Shown: piece after piece, positions 26,708 through 35,956 of the stretch
Layout: each line of letters opens with the position of its first letter
Position numbering within the stretch: position 1 is the first letter of the stretch
Source of the DNA: Kitasatospora sp. NBC_01287
GTDB lineage: Bacteria > Actinomycetota > Actinomycetes > Streptomycetales > Streptomycetaceae
Assembly: GCF_026340565.1 (NCBI RefSeq)
Contig: NZ_JAPEPB010000001.1
Coordinates: forward strand, 6,174,001 to 6,238,000
DNA length: 64,000 nucleotides
Direction: 5' to 3'
Position numbers and translations under genes: made by a program
The notes under the pieces: model-generated
Seen by the model: only the letters and a program-made list of their open reading frames with translations
Databases searched by the model: none
Told to the model about the DNA's origin: nothing

Positions 26708-27414
26708 GTCAGCAGTCCTGAGCGGTTCTCGTGGTCGGCGGGCGTCTCCTGGCCGGCCACCCGGCCCTCGCGCAGCGGCACCGCGCGGTCGATCAGCGGG
26801 GCCAGCGGCCCGAGTTCGTGCAGCACCAGCAGCACGGCGGTGCCGCGGGCCGCCTCCCGCCGCAGGGTCTCGGCCAGCACCTGCTGGCTCGCCAGGTCCA
26901 CCCCGGCCGTCGGCTCGTCCATCACCAGCAGTTCCGGCGCACCGGCGAGCGCGCGGGCGATCAGCACCCGCCGCCGCTGCCCGCCGGACAGCTCGGCCAC
27001 CGGGTCGCCGGCCAGCGGCAGCAGGCCGACCGCCTCCAGCGCCGCCGCCACCGCGGCCTTGTCGCGGCGCCGCGGCGGCCGCAGCCCGTGCCGTGCCAGC
27101 CGCCCGGTGGCGACCACCTCGCGCACGGTGGCCGGCACCCCGCCGGCCGCCGTGCCGCACTGCGGCACGTAGCCGAGCCGGTGCCAGGCGCGGAACCGCG
27201 CCCCCGGGACGCCGAACAGCTCGCGCTCGCCGCTCCGCAGCGGCACCGTGCCCACCACCGCGCGCACGGTGGTCGACTTGCCCGACCCGTTCGGCCCGAG
27301 CAGCGCGACCACCTCGCCCGCCGCCACGCTCAGGTCCAGCCCGCGCAGCACCGGGCGGCCGCCCAGGGCGGCGTGCGCGGCGCGCAGGCGGACGGCCGGA
27401 GTCCCGCTCGTCAT
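26704..27414 (-). CDS. znuC: Zinc ABC transporter ATP-binding protein ZnuC
   Basis: 236 residues. Walker A LLGPNGSGKST, signature ELSGGQRRRV, Walker B LLVMDEPTAGVD, and switch His in LVLHELG. ATG 27414 follows znuA by 13 bp. The downstream overlap with znuB completes a znuA-znuC-znuB-zur order on the minus strand. Confidence 0.93.
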   Translation of the reverse strand: MTSGTPAVRLRAAHAALGGRPVLRGLDLSVAAGEVVALLGPNGSGKSTTVRAVVGTVPLRSGERELFGVPGARFRAWHRLGYVPQCGTAAGGVPATVREVVATGRLARHGLRPPRRRDKAAVAAALEAVGLLPLAGDPVAELSGGQRRRVLIARALAGAPELLVMDEPTAGVDLASQQVLAETLRREAARGTAVLLVLHELGPLAPLIDRAVPLREGRVAGQETPADHENRSGLLT

Positions 27415-27427
27415 CGCTGGTCTCCCC

Positions 27428-28465
27428 TCAGCTCGCGCGGCCGAGGGCCGCGCGCAGGTGGTCCAGGTTCTGCCGCATGACCGAGAAGTAGTCGTCCGCA
27501 CCGTCGGCGCCGCTCTGCCCGGTGCCGCCGTCCTCGGTGCGGCCGTCCTCGGTACCGCCGCCCCTGACACTCCCGCCCTTGACACTCCCGCCCTTGACGC
27601 TTTCGAGCGGGTCGAGCACCGAGGTCCTGAGGTTCAGGTCCTTGGCCACGCTCGCCGCGAGCCGGGGGCCGGCCTGCGGCTCGAAGAAGACCGTGGTGGC
27701 GCCCTCGGCCGTGGCGGTCCGCTGGATCCGGGCCAGTTCGGCCGGGGTCGGCTCGGCGGCCGGATCGATGCCGCTGATGGCGATCTGCCGCAGGTGGTAG
27801 CGGTCGGCGAGGTGGCCGAAGGCGGCGTGGCTGGTCACGAAGGACCGGTCGGCGCAGTCGCGCAGGCCCTCGCGGTACTCCTGGTCCAGTGCGCCGAGGC
27901 GGGCCGTGAGGTCGTCGGTGCGCTGCTGGTAGCCGGCCGCGCCCGCCGGGTCGGCCTTGGCCAACTCGGCGCCGACCCCTTGGGCGACGGCGGCGTAGCG
28001 GGTCGGGTCCAGCCAGAGGTGGGGGTCGGTGACGTGGTCGTGGCCGTGCTCGTCGTGGTCGCCGCCGGGCTCGCCGTCGGGCGAGGTGAGCGGGGAGAAC
28101 GCGGTCGCGTCCACGACGTGCGCGCTGCGCGACCGGGCGACCGCCTTGTCGACGGTGGGCTGCAGGCCCTTGAGGTAGAGGACGGCGTCGGCCCGCTGGA
28201 CGGTGCCCACCTGCTTGGCGGTGAGCTCCAGCTCGTGCGGCTCGGCGCCGGGCGCCGTGAGGTCGGTGACGGTGACCCGCTCCCCGCCGATCTGCTCGGC
28301 CAGGTACCGCATCGGATAGAAGGAGGCGACCACCTCCAGCCGGTCCGTGCCGTCCGCGCTCGTGGCGCCGCCATTGCCGCCACCGCTACCGCCGCCGCAG
28401 GCGGTCAGCAGCGCGGTGCCGGTCGCGGCCAGGGTCAGGGGGAGGAGCGCACGTCGGAGCATCAT
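27428..28465 (-). CDS. znuA: Zinc-binding lipoprotein ZnuA
   Basis: 345 residues. Lipoprotein signal with LLTACG lipobox (Cys about residue 23), metal-binding clefts around VVASFYPMRYLAEQIGG, a His/Asp/Glu-rich loop (GGDHDEHGHDHVTDPHLW), TSHAAFGHLADRY and VFFEPQAG. A short repeated tract (KGGSVKGGSVRGG, TEDGRTEDGG) near the C-terminus is unusual. ATG 28465 is chosen because it lies 7 bp after the -10 box of the promoter at 28473-28502; ATG 28474 (+3 codons) and 28462 are possible. Repression by Zur is expected. Confidence 0.9.
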   Translation of the reverse strand: MMLRRALLPLTLAATGTALLTACGGGSGGGNGGATSADGTDRLEVVASFYPMRYLAEQIGGERVTVTDLTAPGAEPHELELTAKQVGTVQRADAVLYLKGLQPTVDKAVARSRSAHVVDATAFSPLTSPDGEPGGDHDEHGHDHVTDPHLWLDPTRYAAVAQGVGAELAKADPAGAAGYQQRTDDLTARLGALDQEYREGLRDCADRSFVTSHAAFGHLADRYHLRQIAISGIDPAAEPTPAELARIQRTATAEGATTVFFEPQAGPRLAASVAKDLNLRTSVLDPLESVKGGSVKGGSVRGGGTEDGRTEDGGTGQSGADGADDYFSVMRQNLDHLRAALGRAS

Positions 28466-28501
28466 GAAAATCATTGTCGTCTTTACTGGAAATGATTGTC
28501 A
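28465..28501. promoter_or_regulatory. Two Zur-box-like sites and the znuA promoter
   Basis: TGGAAATGATTGTCA (28487-28501) and TGAAAATCATTGTCG (28465-28479) resemble the TG..AATGATT..CA pattern of Streptomyces Zur boxes and are 22 bp apart, two helical turns. On the minus strand TTGACA (28497-28502), an 18-bp spacer and GACAAT (28473-28478) form a promoter covered by both sites. The divergent glyS could also sense the site but starts 200 bp away. Confidence 0.75.
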
Positions 28502-28695
28502 AACTCCATCGATCGGCGGTGCCCCGGTGGGCCGCCGTCCGCCCGCCGTTGTTCGCCGCCTCGAACGCGCGCGGACATTATCGATTTGAACCCCCGGCCC
28601 ACCTCCCCGGTAACCTGAGGTATTCGGGTGCGTGCAACCAGCCGCGCCTTGACCGTGCCGCCGCACCCAGTGCGGCGTCGTCCGAAGAGAGCAAT

Positions 28696-30078
28696 GTGGC
28701 CGCCGACAAGATCGACACGATCGTCAGCCTGAGCAAGCGCCGTGGCTTCGTCTACCCCTGCAGCGAGATCTACGGCGGCACCAAGGCCGCCTGGGACTAC
28801 GGGCCGCTGGGCGTCGAGCTCAAGGAGAACATCAAGCGCCAGTGGTGGCGTGCGATGGTGCAGGCTCGGGAGGACGTGGTCGGACTCGACTCGTCGGTGA
28901 TCCTGGCCCGCGAGGTCTGGGAGGCCTCGGGCCACGTCGCCACCTTCAACGACCCGCTGACCGAGTGCACCTCCTGTCACAAGCGCTACCGCGCCGACCA
29001 CCTGGAGGAGGCCTACGAGGCCAAGCACGGCAAGCTGCCGGCCAACGGCCTGGCCGACATCAACTGCCCGCACTGCGGCACCAAGGGCGCCTTCACGGAG
29101 CCCAAGGAGTTCTCGGGCATGCTGAAGACCCACCTGGGTGTCACCGAGGACGCGAGCGGCCTGGCCTACCTGCGCCCGGAGACGGCGCAGGGCATCTTCA
29201 CCAACTTCAAGGCCGTGCAGACCACCTCGCGCCGCAAGCCGCCGTTCGGCATCGCCCAGGTCGGCAAGAGCTTCCGCAACGAGATCACCCCCGGCAACTT
29301 CATCTTCCGGACCCGCGAGTTCGAGCAGATGGAGATGGAGTTCTTCGTCAAGCCCGGCGACGACGAGACCTGGCACGAGTACTGGCTCCAGCAGCGCTGG
29401 GACTGGTACACCGACCTGGGCCTGCGCACCGAGAACATGCGCTTCTTCGAGCACCCGAAGGAGAAGCTCTCCCACTACGCCAAGCGCACGGTGGACATCG
29501 AGTACCGCTTCAACTTCGGCGGCACCGAGTACTCCGAGCTGGAGGGCATCGCCAACCGCACCGACTACGACCTGACGGTGCACAGCGAGCGGTCCGGCCA
29601 GGACCTCAAGTACTTCGACCAGGAGTCCGGCGAGCGGTACTTCCCGTACGTCATCGAGCCGGCAGCGGGCCTCAACCGCGCGATGCTGGCCTTCCTGCTC
29701 GACGCCTACTTCGAGGACGAGGCGCCGAACGCCAAGGGCGTCATGGAGAAGCGCGTCGGCATGCGGCTCGACCCGCGGCTCGCCCCGGTCAAGGTCGCGG
29801 TCCTGCCGCTGTCGCGCAACTCCGACCTCTCCCCGAAGGCCCGCGGCCTGGCCGCCGACCTGCGCACCGCGTGGAACGTCGAGTTCGACGACGCCGGCGC
29901 GATCGGCAAGCGCTACCGCCGCCAGGACGAGATCGGCACGCCGTTCTGCGTCACGGTCGACTTCGACACCCTGGAGGACAACGCGGTGACCATCCGCGAG
30001 CGCGACACCATGGCGCAGGAACGGGTCTCGCTCGACCAGGTGAAGGCGTACCTGGGCGCGCGGCTGATCGGCTGCTGA
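28696..30078 (+). CDS. glyS: Glycyl-tRNA synthetase (class II, alpha2 type)
   Basis: 460 residues. Class II core with [39 protein letters not shown] and motif 3 [13 protein letters not shown]; zinc-like Cys pairs CTSCHKRY and CPHCGT in the insertion; anticodon-binding domain from about 360. Charges tRNA-Gly in the cytosol. GTG 28696 with GAAGAGAGC upstream; a perfect 15-bp hairpin follows the gene. Confidence 0.95.
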   Translation: MAADKIDTIVSLSKRRGFVYPCSEIYGGTKAAWDYGPLGVELKENIKRQWWRAMVQAREDVVGLDSSVILAREVWEASGHVATFNDPLTECTSCHKRYRADHLEEAYEAKHGKLPANGLADINCPHCGTKGAFTEPKEFSGMLKTHLGVTEDASGLAYLRPETAQGIFTNFKAVQTTSRRKPPFGIAQVGKSFRNEITPGNFIFRTREFEQMEMEFFVKPGDDETWHEYWLQQRWDWYTDLGLRTENMRFFEHPKEKLSHYAKRTVDIEYRFNFGGTEYSELEGIANRTDYDLTVHSERSGQDLKYFDQESGERYFPYVIEPAAGLNRAMLAFLLDAYFEDEAPNAKGVMEKRVGMRLDPRLAPVKVAVLPLSRNSDLSPKARGLAADLRTAWNVEFDDAGAIGKRYRRQDEIGTPFCVTVDFDTLEDNAVTIRERDTMAQERVSLDQVKAYLGARLIGC

Positions 30079-30098
30079 GCCAGCTGTTCTGATTGACC

Positions 30099-30136
30099 GT
30101 CAGGGCCCGTGCCGCTCCGGTGGCACGGGCCCTGAC
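30099..30136. terminator. Bidirectional hairpin between glyS and the NADAR gene
   Basis: Perfect 15-bp arms GTCAGGGCCCGTGCC (30099-30113) and its complement (30122-30136) with an 8-nt loop, between convergent genes. Confidence 0.85.
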
Positions 30137-30142
30137 GCGTGC

Positions 30143-30706
30143 TCAGTCGCCGAGTCGCTCGCGCGCGGCCATCAGCGCGAAGCCGAGCAGGTTGAGCCCG
30201 CGCCAGCGGGCCGGGTCGGCCGCGGCCTCGTCCTGGGCGGCCAACCCGATGCCCCAGACCCGGTCCAGCGGGCTCGCCTCGACCAGCACCCGGTTCGCGG
30301 TGCCCAGCAGGTACTCGCGAAGGGCCTGGTCCTGGCCGAACTTGGCGAGGTTGCCGGTCAGCACGAAGCCGAACCGCTCGGCGGCCCAGCGCTCCTCGTC
30401 GAAGCCCTGGACCAGTCGGCCGAGCTTCTTCGCCTCGGCGGGGGTGCGGGCGGCGAGGATCCGCCGCTCGGTCTGCGGGTCCTCGAAGAGCCGGGCCTTC
30501 TGCGCCATCATCCAGTGCTCGGCGCTGGGATAGCCGAGCCCGTCGACGGTGAAGCGGCACGGCCACCACTGGCTCAGCGCCCCGGGGCCGATCCGTCCGT
30601 CCCGCTCCGGCCGGTGGCCCCAGAAGAACAGGTACTTGGGGCGGGCGCCGGCCGCGACCAGCGTGGCGAGATCGTGGCGGGTCCGGGTCTCGGCGGGGTG
30701 CGTCAT
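30143..30706 (-). CDS. NADAR-family protein (YbiA-like)
   Basis: 187 residues. Family landmarks: LFFWGHRPERDGRIG, QWWPCRFTVDGLGYPSAEHWMMAQKARLF, GNLAKFGQDQALREYLL and LVEASPLDRVWGIGL. NADAR proteins act on riboflavin intermediates or remove ADP-ribose from modified bases; which applies here cannot be told. It ends 7 bp from a terminator hairpin shared with glyS. Confidence 0.9.
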   Translation of the reverse strand: MTHPAETRTRHDLATLVAAGARPKYLFFWGHRPERDGRIGPGALSQWWPCRFTVDGLGYPSAEHWMMAQKARLFEDPQTERRILAARTPAEAKKLGRLVQGFDEERWAAERFGFVLTGNLAKFGQDQALREYLLGTANRVLVEASPLDRVWGIGLAAQDEAAADPARWRGLNLLGFALMAARERLGD

Positions 30707-30797
30707 GCGGGCATCGTGCCAGGCCGGGACGGCGCCGGGCGAGCGGGATTCGACTGCCGCCCCGGCGCCACTGGGCCCGGGGCTGGGGCCGGCGCGG

Positions 30798-31493
30798 TCA
30801 GGCCCGCCGTGCGCGGACCAGCAGCGAGACGCCGGGCAGCGCCTGCACCGGCAGGTAGCGCTCGGCGGCGATGACCGCGCTCAGCGCGCGGTTGGTGAGC
30901 GGTGGCACCTCGTCCAGGTCGCTGCCGGTGCTCCTCTTGCGGTGCCAGGCGGCGGCCGGCCGCAGCAGGACGTTCCAGCTCTTCAGCGACTCGATCCTGA
31001 AGCCGCCGCCGGTGATGACGGCCTGCAGGCTGTCCCGGGTGTAGCGGCGGACGTGGCCGACGGCCTCGTCGTGTGCCGACCAGAGCCGCATGTCGCAGGG
31101 CACGGCTATCAGAGCCACGCCGCCGGGGCGGGTGACGCGGCCGATCTCGGCCATCGCCGCGTCGTCCTCGGTGATGTGCTCCAGCACGTCGAAGGCGACC
31201 ACCAGGTCGATCGAGTTGTCGGCGACGGGCAGTTGGCGGGCGTCGGCCCGCAGCACGTTCAACCCGCGGTCGCGGGCCACCTCCGCGCCCTCCGCGCCGT
31301 ACTCGATCGCGATGGGTGTCCAGCCGTGGGACCGCAGGACCCGGGTGTTGCCGCCCCCGGCCGCGCCGATGTCCAAGGCGGTGCCGGCCCGCTCGATCCT
31401 CGCGAGCTCGCGGGCGAGCAGCACCCGGCGTTCGCGATACCACCAGTGGCGGTCTTCGAGTTCGGCGAGCTTTCGGACTTCGGTACCTTCCAA
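30798..31493 (-). CDS. Class I SAM-dependent methyltransferase
   Basis: 231 residues. Glycine motif I ALDIGAAGGGNTRVL, acidic motif II IEYGAEG, and motif LPVADNSIDLVVAFDVLEHI, followed by RPGGVALIAVPC. Methyltransf_11/type with LWSAHDEAVGHVRRYT later, as in O-methyltransferases acting on lipids or quinones, but substrate is unknown. The start is TTG 31493 with GGGAGG 4-5 nt upstream; no ATG/GTG fits. Confidence 0.85.
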   Translation of the reverse strand: MEGTEVRKLAELEDRHWWYRERRVLLARELARIERAGTALDIGAAGGGNTRVLRSHGWTPIAIEYGAEGAEVARDRGLNVLRADARQLPVADNSIDLVVAFDVLEHITEDDAAMAEIGRVTRPGGVALIAVPCDMRLWSAHDEAVGHVRRYTRDSLQAVITGGGFRIESLKSWNVLLRPAAAWHRKRSTGSDLDEVPPLTNRALSAVIAAERYLPVQALPGVSLLVRARRA

Positions 31494-31858
31494 GGGTCCT
31501 CCCGGACCTCAGGGCTCCACGGACGCCGCGCAACCTATCACTGTAGTAAGAGGAATATATGAATATCCTGGGAGCCCCTGCTCCGGCCTGACGGTGCGGC
31601 GTCCGGCGGGCTCGGTGGCGGAGCCGCCCAGCTCGGTGGGGCCCGGGCGGCCACGGAGGGCCGCTCGGTGGTCGCGCCGATGTCCGCGCCGGTGTTCGTG
31701 TCCGCGTCGGTGTCCGCGTCCGCGCCGGGTGTCCGCCGCCTCGTCGCCGCCGTGCGCGAAGCCCTCGTCCCTGGTGCCAGGCACCAGGGACGAGGGCTTC
31801 GGGTTGATCGGCCGGGCGGCTCGCCCCGGGCTGAGGCGCCCCGGCTGAGGCGGGCCGC
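31494..31858. other. 365-bp gene-free region
   Basis: Between the methyltransferase and the MFS gene, both on the minus strand. It contains an AT-rich stretch at 31540-31572, a run of GTCCGCG-type short repeats at 31678-31740, and a perfect 21-bp inverted repeat at 31758-31800. No convincing coding frame. Confidence 0.6.
31758..31800 (-). terminator. Perfect 21-bp inverted repeat after the MFS gene
   Basis: Positions 31758-31778 are the exact complement of 31780-31800, leaving one central base (a folded hairpin would leave a ~7-nt loop). It is 58 bp downstream of the MFS stop (minus strand), with TTC beyond the stem. Most likely a transcription terminator. Confidence 0.7.
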
Positions 31859-33328
31859 TCACCCCATGCTGCGCGGCAGCCGGGTGCTGAGGTAGGCGAC
31901 CAGTGCGGCGCCGATCAGCTCGGTGCCGAGGATCACCGCCAGCGCGTGGCCCATGCCCAGGCTCGGCACCAGCGAGAGGTAGAGGGTGCCCAGCGTCGCC
32001 ACGCCCAGCGCCAGGCTGGACTGCTGCGTGGTGGCCAGCACGCCGCTGCCCACGCCGGCCCGGTCGCCGGGGACCTTGGAGAGCACCACCCGGAACAGCG
32101 GGGTGCCGACCAGGCCGTTGCCGAGGCCGACCAGGGCCATGCCGGGGAGCAGGGTGAGGCCGTTCAGTCCCTGGAAGTCGGTCAGCACGGTGACCAGCAG
32201 CACCACGGTGCCCAGCGGCTTGATCAGCGCGCCGGCCGTGATCACCCGGCTGCCGAAGCGGCCGATCAGCCGCGGGCCGGCCAGCGAGGAGGTGAAGTAG
32301 CCGACGGCCAGCGGCACCAGGGCCCAGCCGGCTGCCACGGGGCTGAGCTTCAGGCCCTGCTGCAGGGTGATCGCGATGATGAACATGAAGGCGCCGAAGT
32401 TGGCGAAGTACGGCACCGCGATGCCCAGGCCGCGGCGCATGTCGGGGATCCGCAGCAGCGAGAGCGGCACCAGCGGGCTGCCCCCGTCGCGCTCGGTGCG
32501 CCGCTCCACCACCACGAACGCCCAGGCGGCGAAGGGGAAGACGGCCAGCGCCAGCCAGGTCCACAGCGGCCAGCCCACCGCCCGGCCCTCCATCAGCGGC
32601 ACGAAGAGGCTCAGCAGCGCGACGCTCAGCAGCAGGGTGCCGGCGACGTCGACCCGGCTCGGGGTGGCCGAACGGTTCTCGGGGACGAAGCGCAGCGCCA
32701 GCAGCACGGTGACCACCGCGAACGGCACGTTGAGCAGGAAGATCGAACGCCAGCTGGTGCCGAACAGGTCGGCCTGGACCAGCATGCCGCCGAGCACCTG
32801 GCCGACCACCACGCTGATCCCGGCCACGGCGCCGTAGACGCTCAGCGCACGGGCGCGCTTGGCGCCCTCGGTGGTGGCGGTGATGATGGCGAGCACCTGC
32901 GGGGCGAGCAGCGCGGCCGAGGCGCCCTGGGCGACCCGGGCGGCGACCAGGGTCCAGGCGGTGGGGGCCAGGCCGCAGGCCAGCGAGGTGAGGGCGAAGG
33001 CGGCGATCCCGATCAGGAACAGCTTGCGGCGGCCCAGGCTGTCCCCGAGCCGGCCGCCGAGGACCAGCAGCACGGCGAACGCGATGCCGTAGCCGGCGGC
33101 GATCAGCTCCAGCACGGCGGGGCCGGCGAGAAGTTGCTGGTCGATGGTGGGCAGTGCGACGTTGACGACGAAGAAGTCGAGCATCGGCAGGAAGGCGCCG
33201 AGCAGGACGGTGACCAGGCCCGCGGTGGTCAGGCTCCCGGGGGTGTGGGAGGCACCGGCGGAGACGGCGGCGGTCGGGTGCGATGAGCGGGTGGGGCGGG
33301 CCTGTGGGCGTTCCAGTTGCTGAGTCAC
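31859..33328 (-). CDS. MFS drug efflux transporter
   Basis: 489 residues, probably 14 helices. Motif A GGRLGDSLGRRKLF and motif C-like GISVVVGQVLGGM are visible. GTG 33328 is used since sequence further up overlaps the intergenic operator. Divergent from an MmyB-type regulator with a large palindrome between them. Substrate unknown; a paralogue of the arrangement at 5517-7952. Confidence 0.88.
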   Translation of the reverse strand: MTQQLERPQARPTRSSHPTAAVSAGASHTPGSLTTAGLVTVLLGAFLPMLDFFVVNVALPTIDQQLLAGPAVLELIAAGYGIAFAVLLVLGGRLGDSLGRRKLFLIGIAAFALTSLACGLAPTAWTLVAARVAQGASAALLAPQVLAIITATTEGAKRARALSVYGAVAGISVVVGQVLGGMLVQADLFGTSWRSIFLLNVPFAVVTVLLALRFVPENRSATPSRVDVAGTLLLSVALLSLFVPLMEGRAVGWPLWTWLALAVFPFAAWAFVVVERRTERDGGSPLVPLSLLRIPDMRRGLGIAVPYFANFGAFMFIIAITLQQGLKLSPVAAGWALVPLAVGYFTSSLAGPRLIGRFGSRVITAGALIKPLGTVVLLVTVLTDFQGLNGLTLLPGMALVGLGNGLVGTPLFRVVLSKVPGDRAGVGSGVLATTQQSSLALGVATLGTLYLSLVPSLGMGHALAVILGTELIGAALVAYLSTRLPRSMG

Positions 33329-33354
33329 GAGGAAGACGATCCGCCTTTTCTTAC

Positions 33355-33404
33355 CCTGGTACCAGAGTCTCGTTATCCTGTTATAACGACTACCAGGAAC
33401 CAGG
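33355..33404. promoter_or_regulatory. 50-bp symmetric operator between MFS and HTH genes
   Basis: Dyad centred at 33379/33380: inner arms TCGTTAT (33370-33376) and ATAACGA (33383-33389), and outer arms CCTGGT (33355-33360) and ACCAGG (33399-33404) at exactly symmetric positions. It covers both divergent promoter regions and is AT-rich. Probable binding site of the adjacent HTH protein. Confidence 0.65.
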
Positions 33405-33440
33405 GTCGCCCGTTGGGAGCGGTGCGGGCATGCTGGGGGC

Positions 33441-34391
33441 ATGCGACTCGCGAACTCCTCCTCCACCGCCCCTGCCGCTTCCGCTCCCGTCGCCCCTGCC
33501 GCTCCCGCTCCCGCTCCCGCTGCTCCCGCTCCCGCCCCGGCGCGGGTCGTCGCCGCCGCGGCCCCCAGCGCACCCGATGTGCGCCGCCAGGAGCTGGCCG
33601 CCTTCCTGCGCAGCCGCCGGGAGCGGATCTCGCCCGAGCAGGTCGGCCTGCCGAGCACCGGGCGCCGCCGCACCCCGGGGCTGCGCCGCGAGGAGGTCGC
33701 GCAGCTCGCCGCCGTCGGGGTCACCTGGTACACGTGGCTGGAGCAGGGGCGGGACATCCAGGTCTCGGCGCAGGTCCTGGAGTCGGTCTCCCGGGCCCTG
33801 CTGCTCGATCACAACGAGCGTACCCACCTCTACATCCTGGCCGGCGCCGGTGACCCCGAGCCGACCGGTGAGTGCGCGGTGGTCACGCCGGCGGTGCGGG
33901 TGATCCTCGACCAGCTGTTCCCGCTGCCCGCCTGGGTGCTCAACAACCGCTACGACGTGCTGGCCCACAACGACATGTCCACCCGGCTGTTCGGCAGCTT
34001 CGCGGAGCTGCCGGCCGAGGAGCGCAACCTGCTCTGGCTGATCCACGTCGACCCGGACTACCAGCGGCGCTGGTTGGACCTGGACGGCGCCCGCGCCCAG
34101 ATGACGGCACGGCTGCGGGCGGCGATGGCCGACCATGTGGCCGATCCGGCCTGGAAGTCGCTGGTGGCGCGGTTGCGCCAGGCCTCGCCGGATTTCGAGG
34201 AGCGCTGGCAGCGGCACGAGGTGATGGGCCGGGAGAACGGCACAAAGGGCTTCGTGCACCCCGAAGTCGGCGTGCTGAGGCTGGAGTTCACCAACATGTG
34301 GCTCGGTCCGCAGCGCAGCTCGCGACTGGTCACCTACACCCCGATGGACGAGGAGAGCCGGGCCCGGCTGGCGCTGCTCGCCGCGAAGTGA
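33441..34391 (+). CDS. HTH regulator with MmyB-type ligand-binding domain
   Basis: 316 residues. The first 45 residues are an Ala/Pro-rich low-complexity tail encoded by GCTCCC repeats. The HTH follows with RRTPGLRREEVAQLAAVGVTWYTWLEQGR, then a MmyB-type PAS-like domain (PLPAWVLNNRYDVLAHNDM, LGPQRSSRLVTYTP). It probably represses the divergent MFS exporter and itself. ATG at 33441; a start inside the repeat would also leave the domains intact. Confidence 0.87.
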   Translation: MRLANSSSTAPAASAPVAPAAPAPAPAAPAPAPARVVAAAAPSAPDVRRQELAAFLRSRRERISPEQVGLPSTGRRRTPGLRREEVAQLAAVGVTWYTWLEQGRDIQVSAQVLESVSRALLLDHNERTHLYILAGAGDPEPTGECAVVTPAVRVILDQLFPLPAWVLNNRYDVLAHNDMSTRLFGSFAELPAEERNLLWLIHVDPDYQRRWLDLDGARAQMTARLRAAMADHVADPAWKSLVARLRQASPDFEERWQRHEVMGRENGTKGFVHPEVGVLRLEFTNMWLGPQRSSRLVTYTPMDEESRARLALLAAK

Positions 34392-34434
34392 GGTGTGGGG
34401 GAGCGGGGGTTGGGGGCCCGCGCCCCCGTCGGCC

Positions 34435-35913
34435 TCAGCTCTCGGTCCGGCGGAACAGGGCCCAGCCGAGCAGGAACTGCAGGCCGGTGCCGGCGCTCAT
34501 CGAGAGCCAGACCCCCTGGACGCCGAGCGCCGGCACCGTGCTCAGCCCGTAGGCCAGCGGCAGTTGGACCGCCGCGCCCAGCAGGGTGACGCAGAACATC
34601 GCACCGCTGCGCCCGCCGCCGACGAAGACGCCGCTGAGCCCGACCGTGCCGCCCAGCAGGGCCAGGTAGGGCAGCAGGAACCAGAGCAGGGTCCGCCCGG
34701 CGGCCAGCACGCCCGGGGCGTCGGTGAAGCCGTGCAGCAGCAGCGGTCCCGCCAGAGCGAAGGCGAGGCCGCCGCCCGCGCCCACCGCCGTGCCGAGCAG
34801 CACGCTCTGCCGGCCGATCACCCCGGCGGCGCGCTGCCCGGCTCCCCGGGCGCGGGCGAGCAGGATGCCGGCCGCCTGGCGGACGGCGTAGCAGGCCATG
34901 GTGGCGAAGAGGATCACCTTGACGTCGATCCCGTAGGCCGCCAACTGGTCCTCGCCGAACCGGGCCACCAGGCCGACCAGGGTCGCCGCGACGCCCATCC
35001 GCAGGACGAAGTCCCCGGCGGCCGGCAGGCCCGTGCCCAGCAGTCGGCGCAGCGCGGTGGACCAGCGGAGGTCGTCCGCCGGCGTCGCGTACCGGCCGGT
35101 CGGGCCGGGTGAACGACCTGCGGGGGGAAGGTCGTCGAGTGGGCGGCCCAGCCGCTTGCGGCGGAGCAGCACCAGGCTGACCGCCAGCGCGACGGCTCGG
35201 CCGATCACCATGCCGAGCGCGGCGCCCGCCACACCCAGGCGCGGCAGCGGGCCCGGACCGTAGATCAGCAGCGGGTCGAGCACCAGCACGAGGACGTTGG
35301 CCAGGATCGCCATCCGCATCGGGGTCCGTGTGTCGCCGGTGCCCTTCAGGATGCCGTCCACCACGTTCTGCGCGAAGAAGACCGCGATGCCGGGGAAGGA
35401 GACGGCGAGGAACCGGACGGCGAGCCGGTGGACGTCCCCGTCCGGCCCGGCCAGCAGGCTCGCGACCTCCTCCCGGCAGAGGAACCCGCCGATCGCCACC
35501 ACCGGCGCGATCGCCAGCCAGAGGATGCCCACCGCCCGCATGATGACGGGCAGTTCGCCCCGGCGGCCGCCGCCGGTGGCGTCGGCGATCAGCACGGTGG
35601 CGCCGATGTTGGCCGTCAGGATCACGCCGAGCAGCACGTTCTCGACGGTGGTGGCCACCGCGACCGCGCCGACCGCGGCCTCGCCCACCCGGGAGAGCCA
35701 GAGCGTGTCGATCAGCCCGGTGACCACGCCGGAGAGCAACTCCAGGTAGACGGGGACCCCGAGGGCGAGCAGGGCGCGGCGGGTCGCGGCGGGCGGCGGT
35801 GCGGGGGGCGGTGCGTGCGGCGGTGCGGTGGGTGGTGCGGTGGGTGGTGCGGTGGGTGGTGCGGGGGCGGCTGGGACGGTCGTGACGCGCGAGGACGGTT
35901 CGGTGGTGGGCAC
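34435..35913 (-). CDS. MATE-family efflux protein
   Basis: 492 residues with two MatE halves and about 12 hydrophobic segments: DTLWLSRVGEAAVGAVAVATT early, then GDTRTPMRMAILANVLVLVLDPLLIYG. The ~45-residue N-terminal tail is Pro/Ala/Thr-rich and made of 12-bp repeat units (region 35800-35880), unusual for a MATE protein. GTG 35913 with AAGGAAA upstream. Divergent from a PadR regulator across a long palindrome; drug or metabolite:cation antiport is likely. Confidence 0.9.
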   Translation of the reverse strand: MPTTEPSSRVTTVPAAPAPPTAPPTAPPTAPPHAPPPAPPPAATRRALLALGVPVYLELLSGVVTGLIDTLWLSRVGEAAVGAVAVATTVENVLLGVILTANIGATVLIADATGGGRRGELPVIMRAVGILWLAIAPVVAIGGFLCREEVASLLAGPDGDVHRLAVRFLAVSFPGIAVFFAQNVVDGILKGTGDTRTPMRMAILANVLVLVLDPLLIYGPGPLPRLGVAGAALGMVIGRAVALAVSLVLLRRKRLGRPLDDLPPAGRSPGPTGRYATPADDLRWSTALRRLLGTGLPAAGDFVLRMGVAATLVGLVARFGEDQLAAYGIDVKVILFATMACYAVRQAAGILLARARGAGQRAAGVIGRQSVLLGTAVGAGGGLAFALAGPLLLHGFTDAPGVLAAGRTLLWFLLPYLALLGGTVGLSGVFVGGGRSGAMFCVTLLGAAVQLPLAYGLSTVPALGVQGVWLSMSAGTGLQFLLGWALFRRTES

Positions 35914-35956
35914 GGCGGTTTCCTTCCGGCACGGGGAGTGGCGGGGCCGCGAGCGA

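Noticed and set aside
28474-28695. N-terminal extension of glyS by 74 codons
   Set aside because: The extension overlaps the Zur-box region and carries no similarity to glycyl-tRNA synthetase.
30798-33328. Mobile element ends around the accessory genes
   Set aside because: The inverted repeat at 31758-31800 is one compact hairpin and no transposase, integrase or target duplication is visible.
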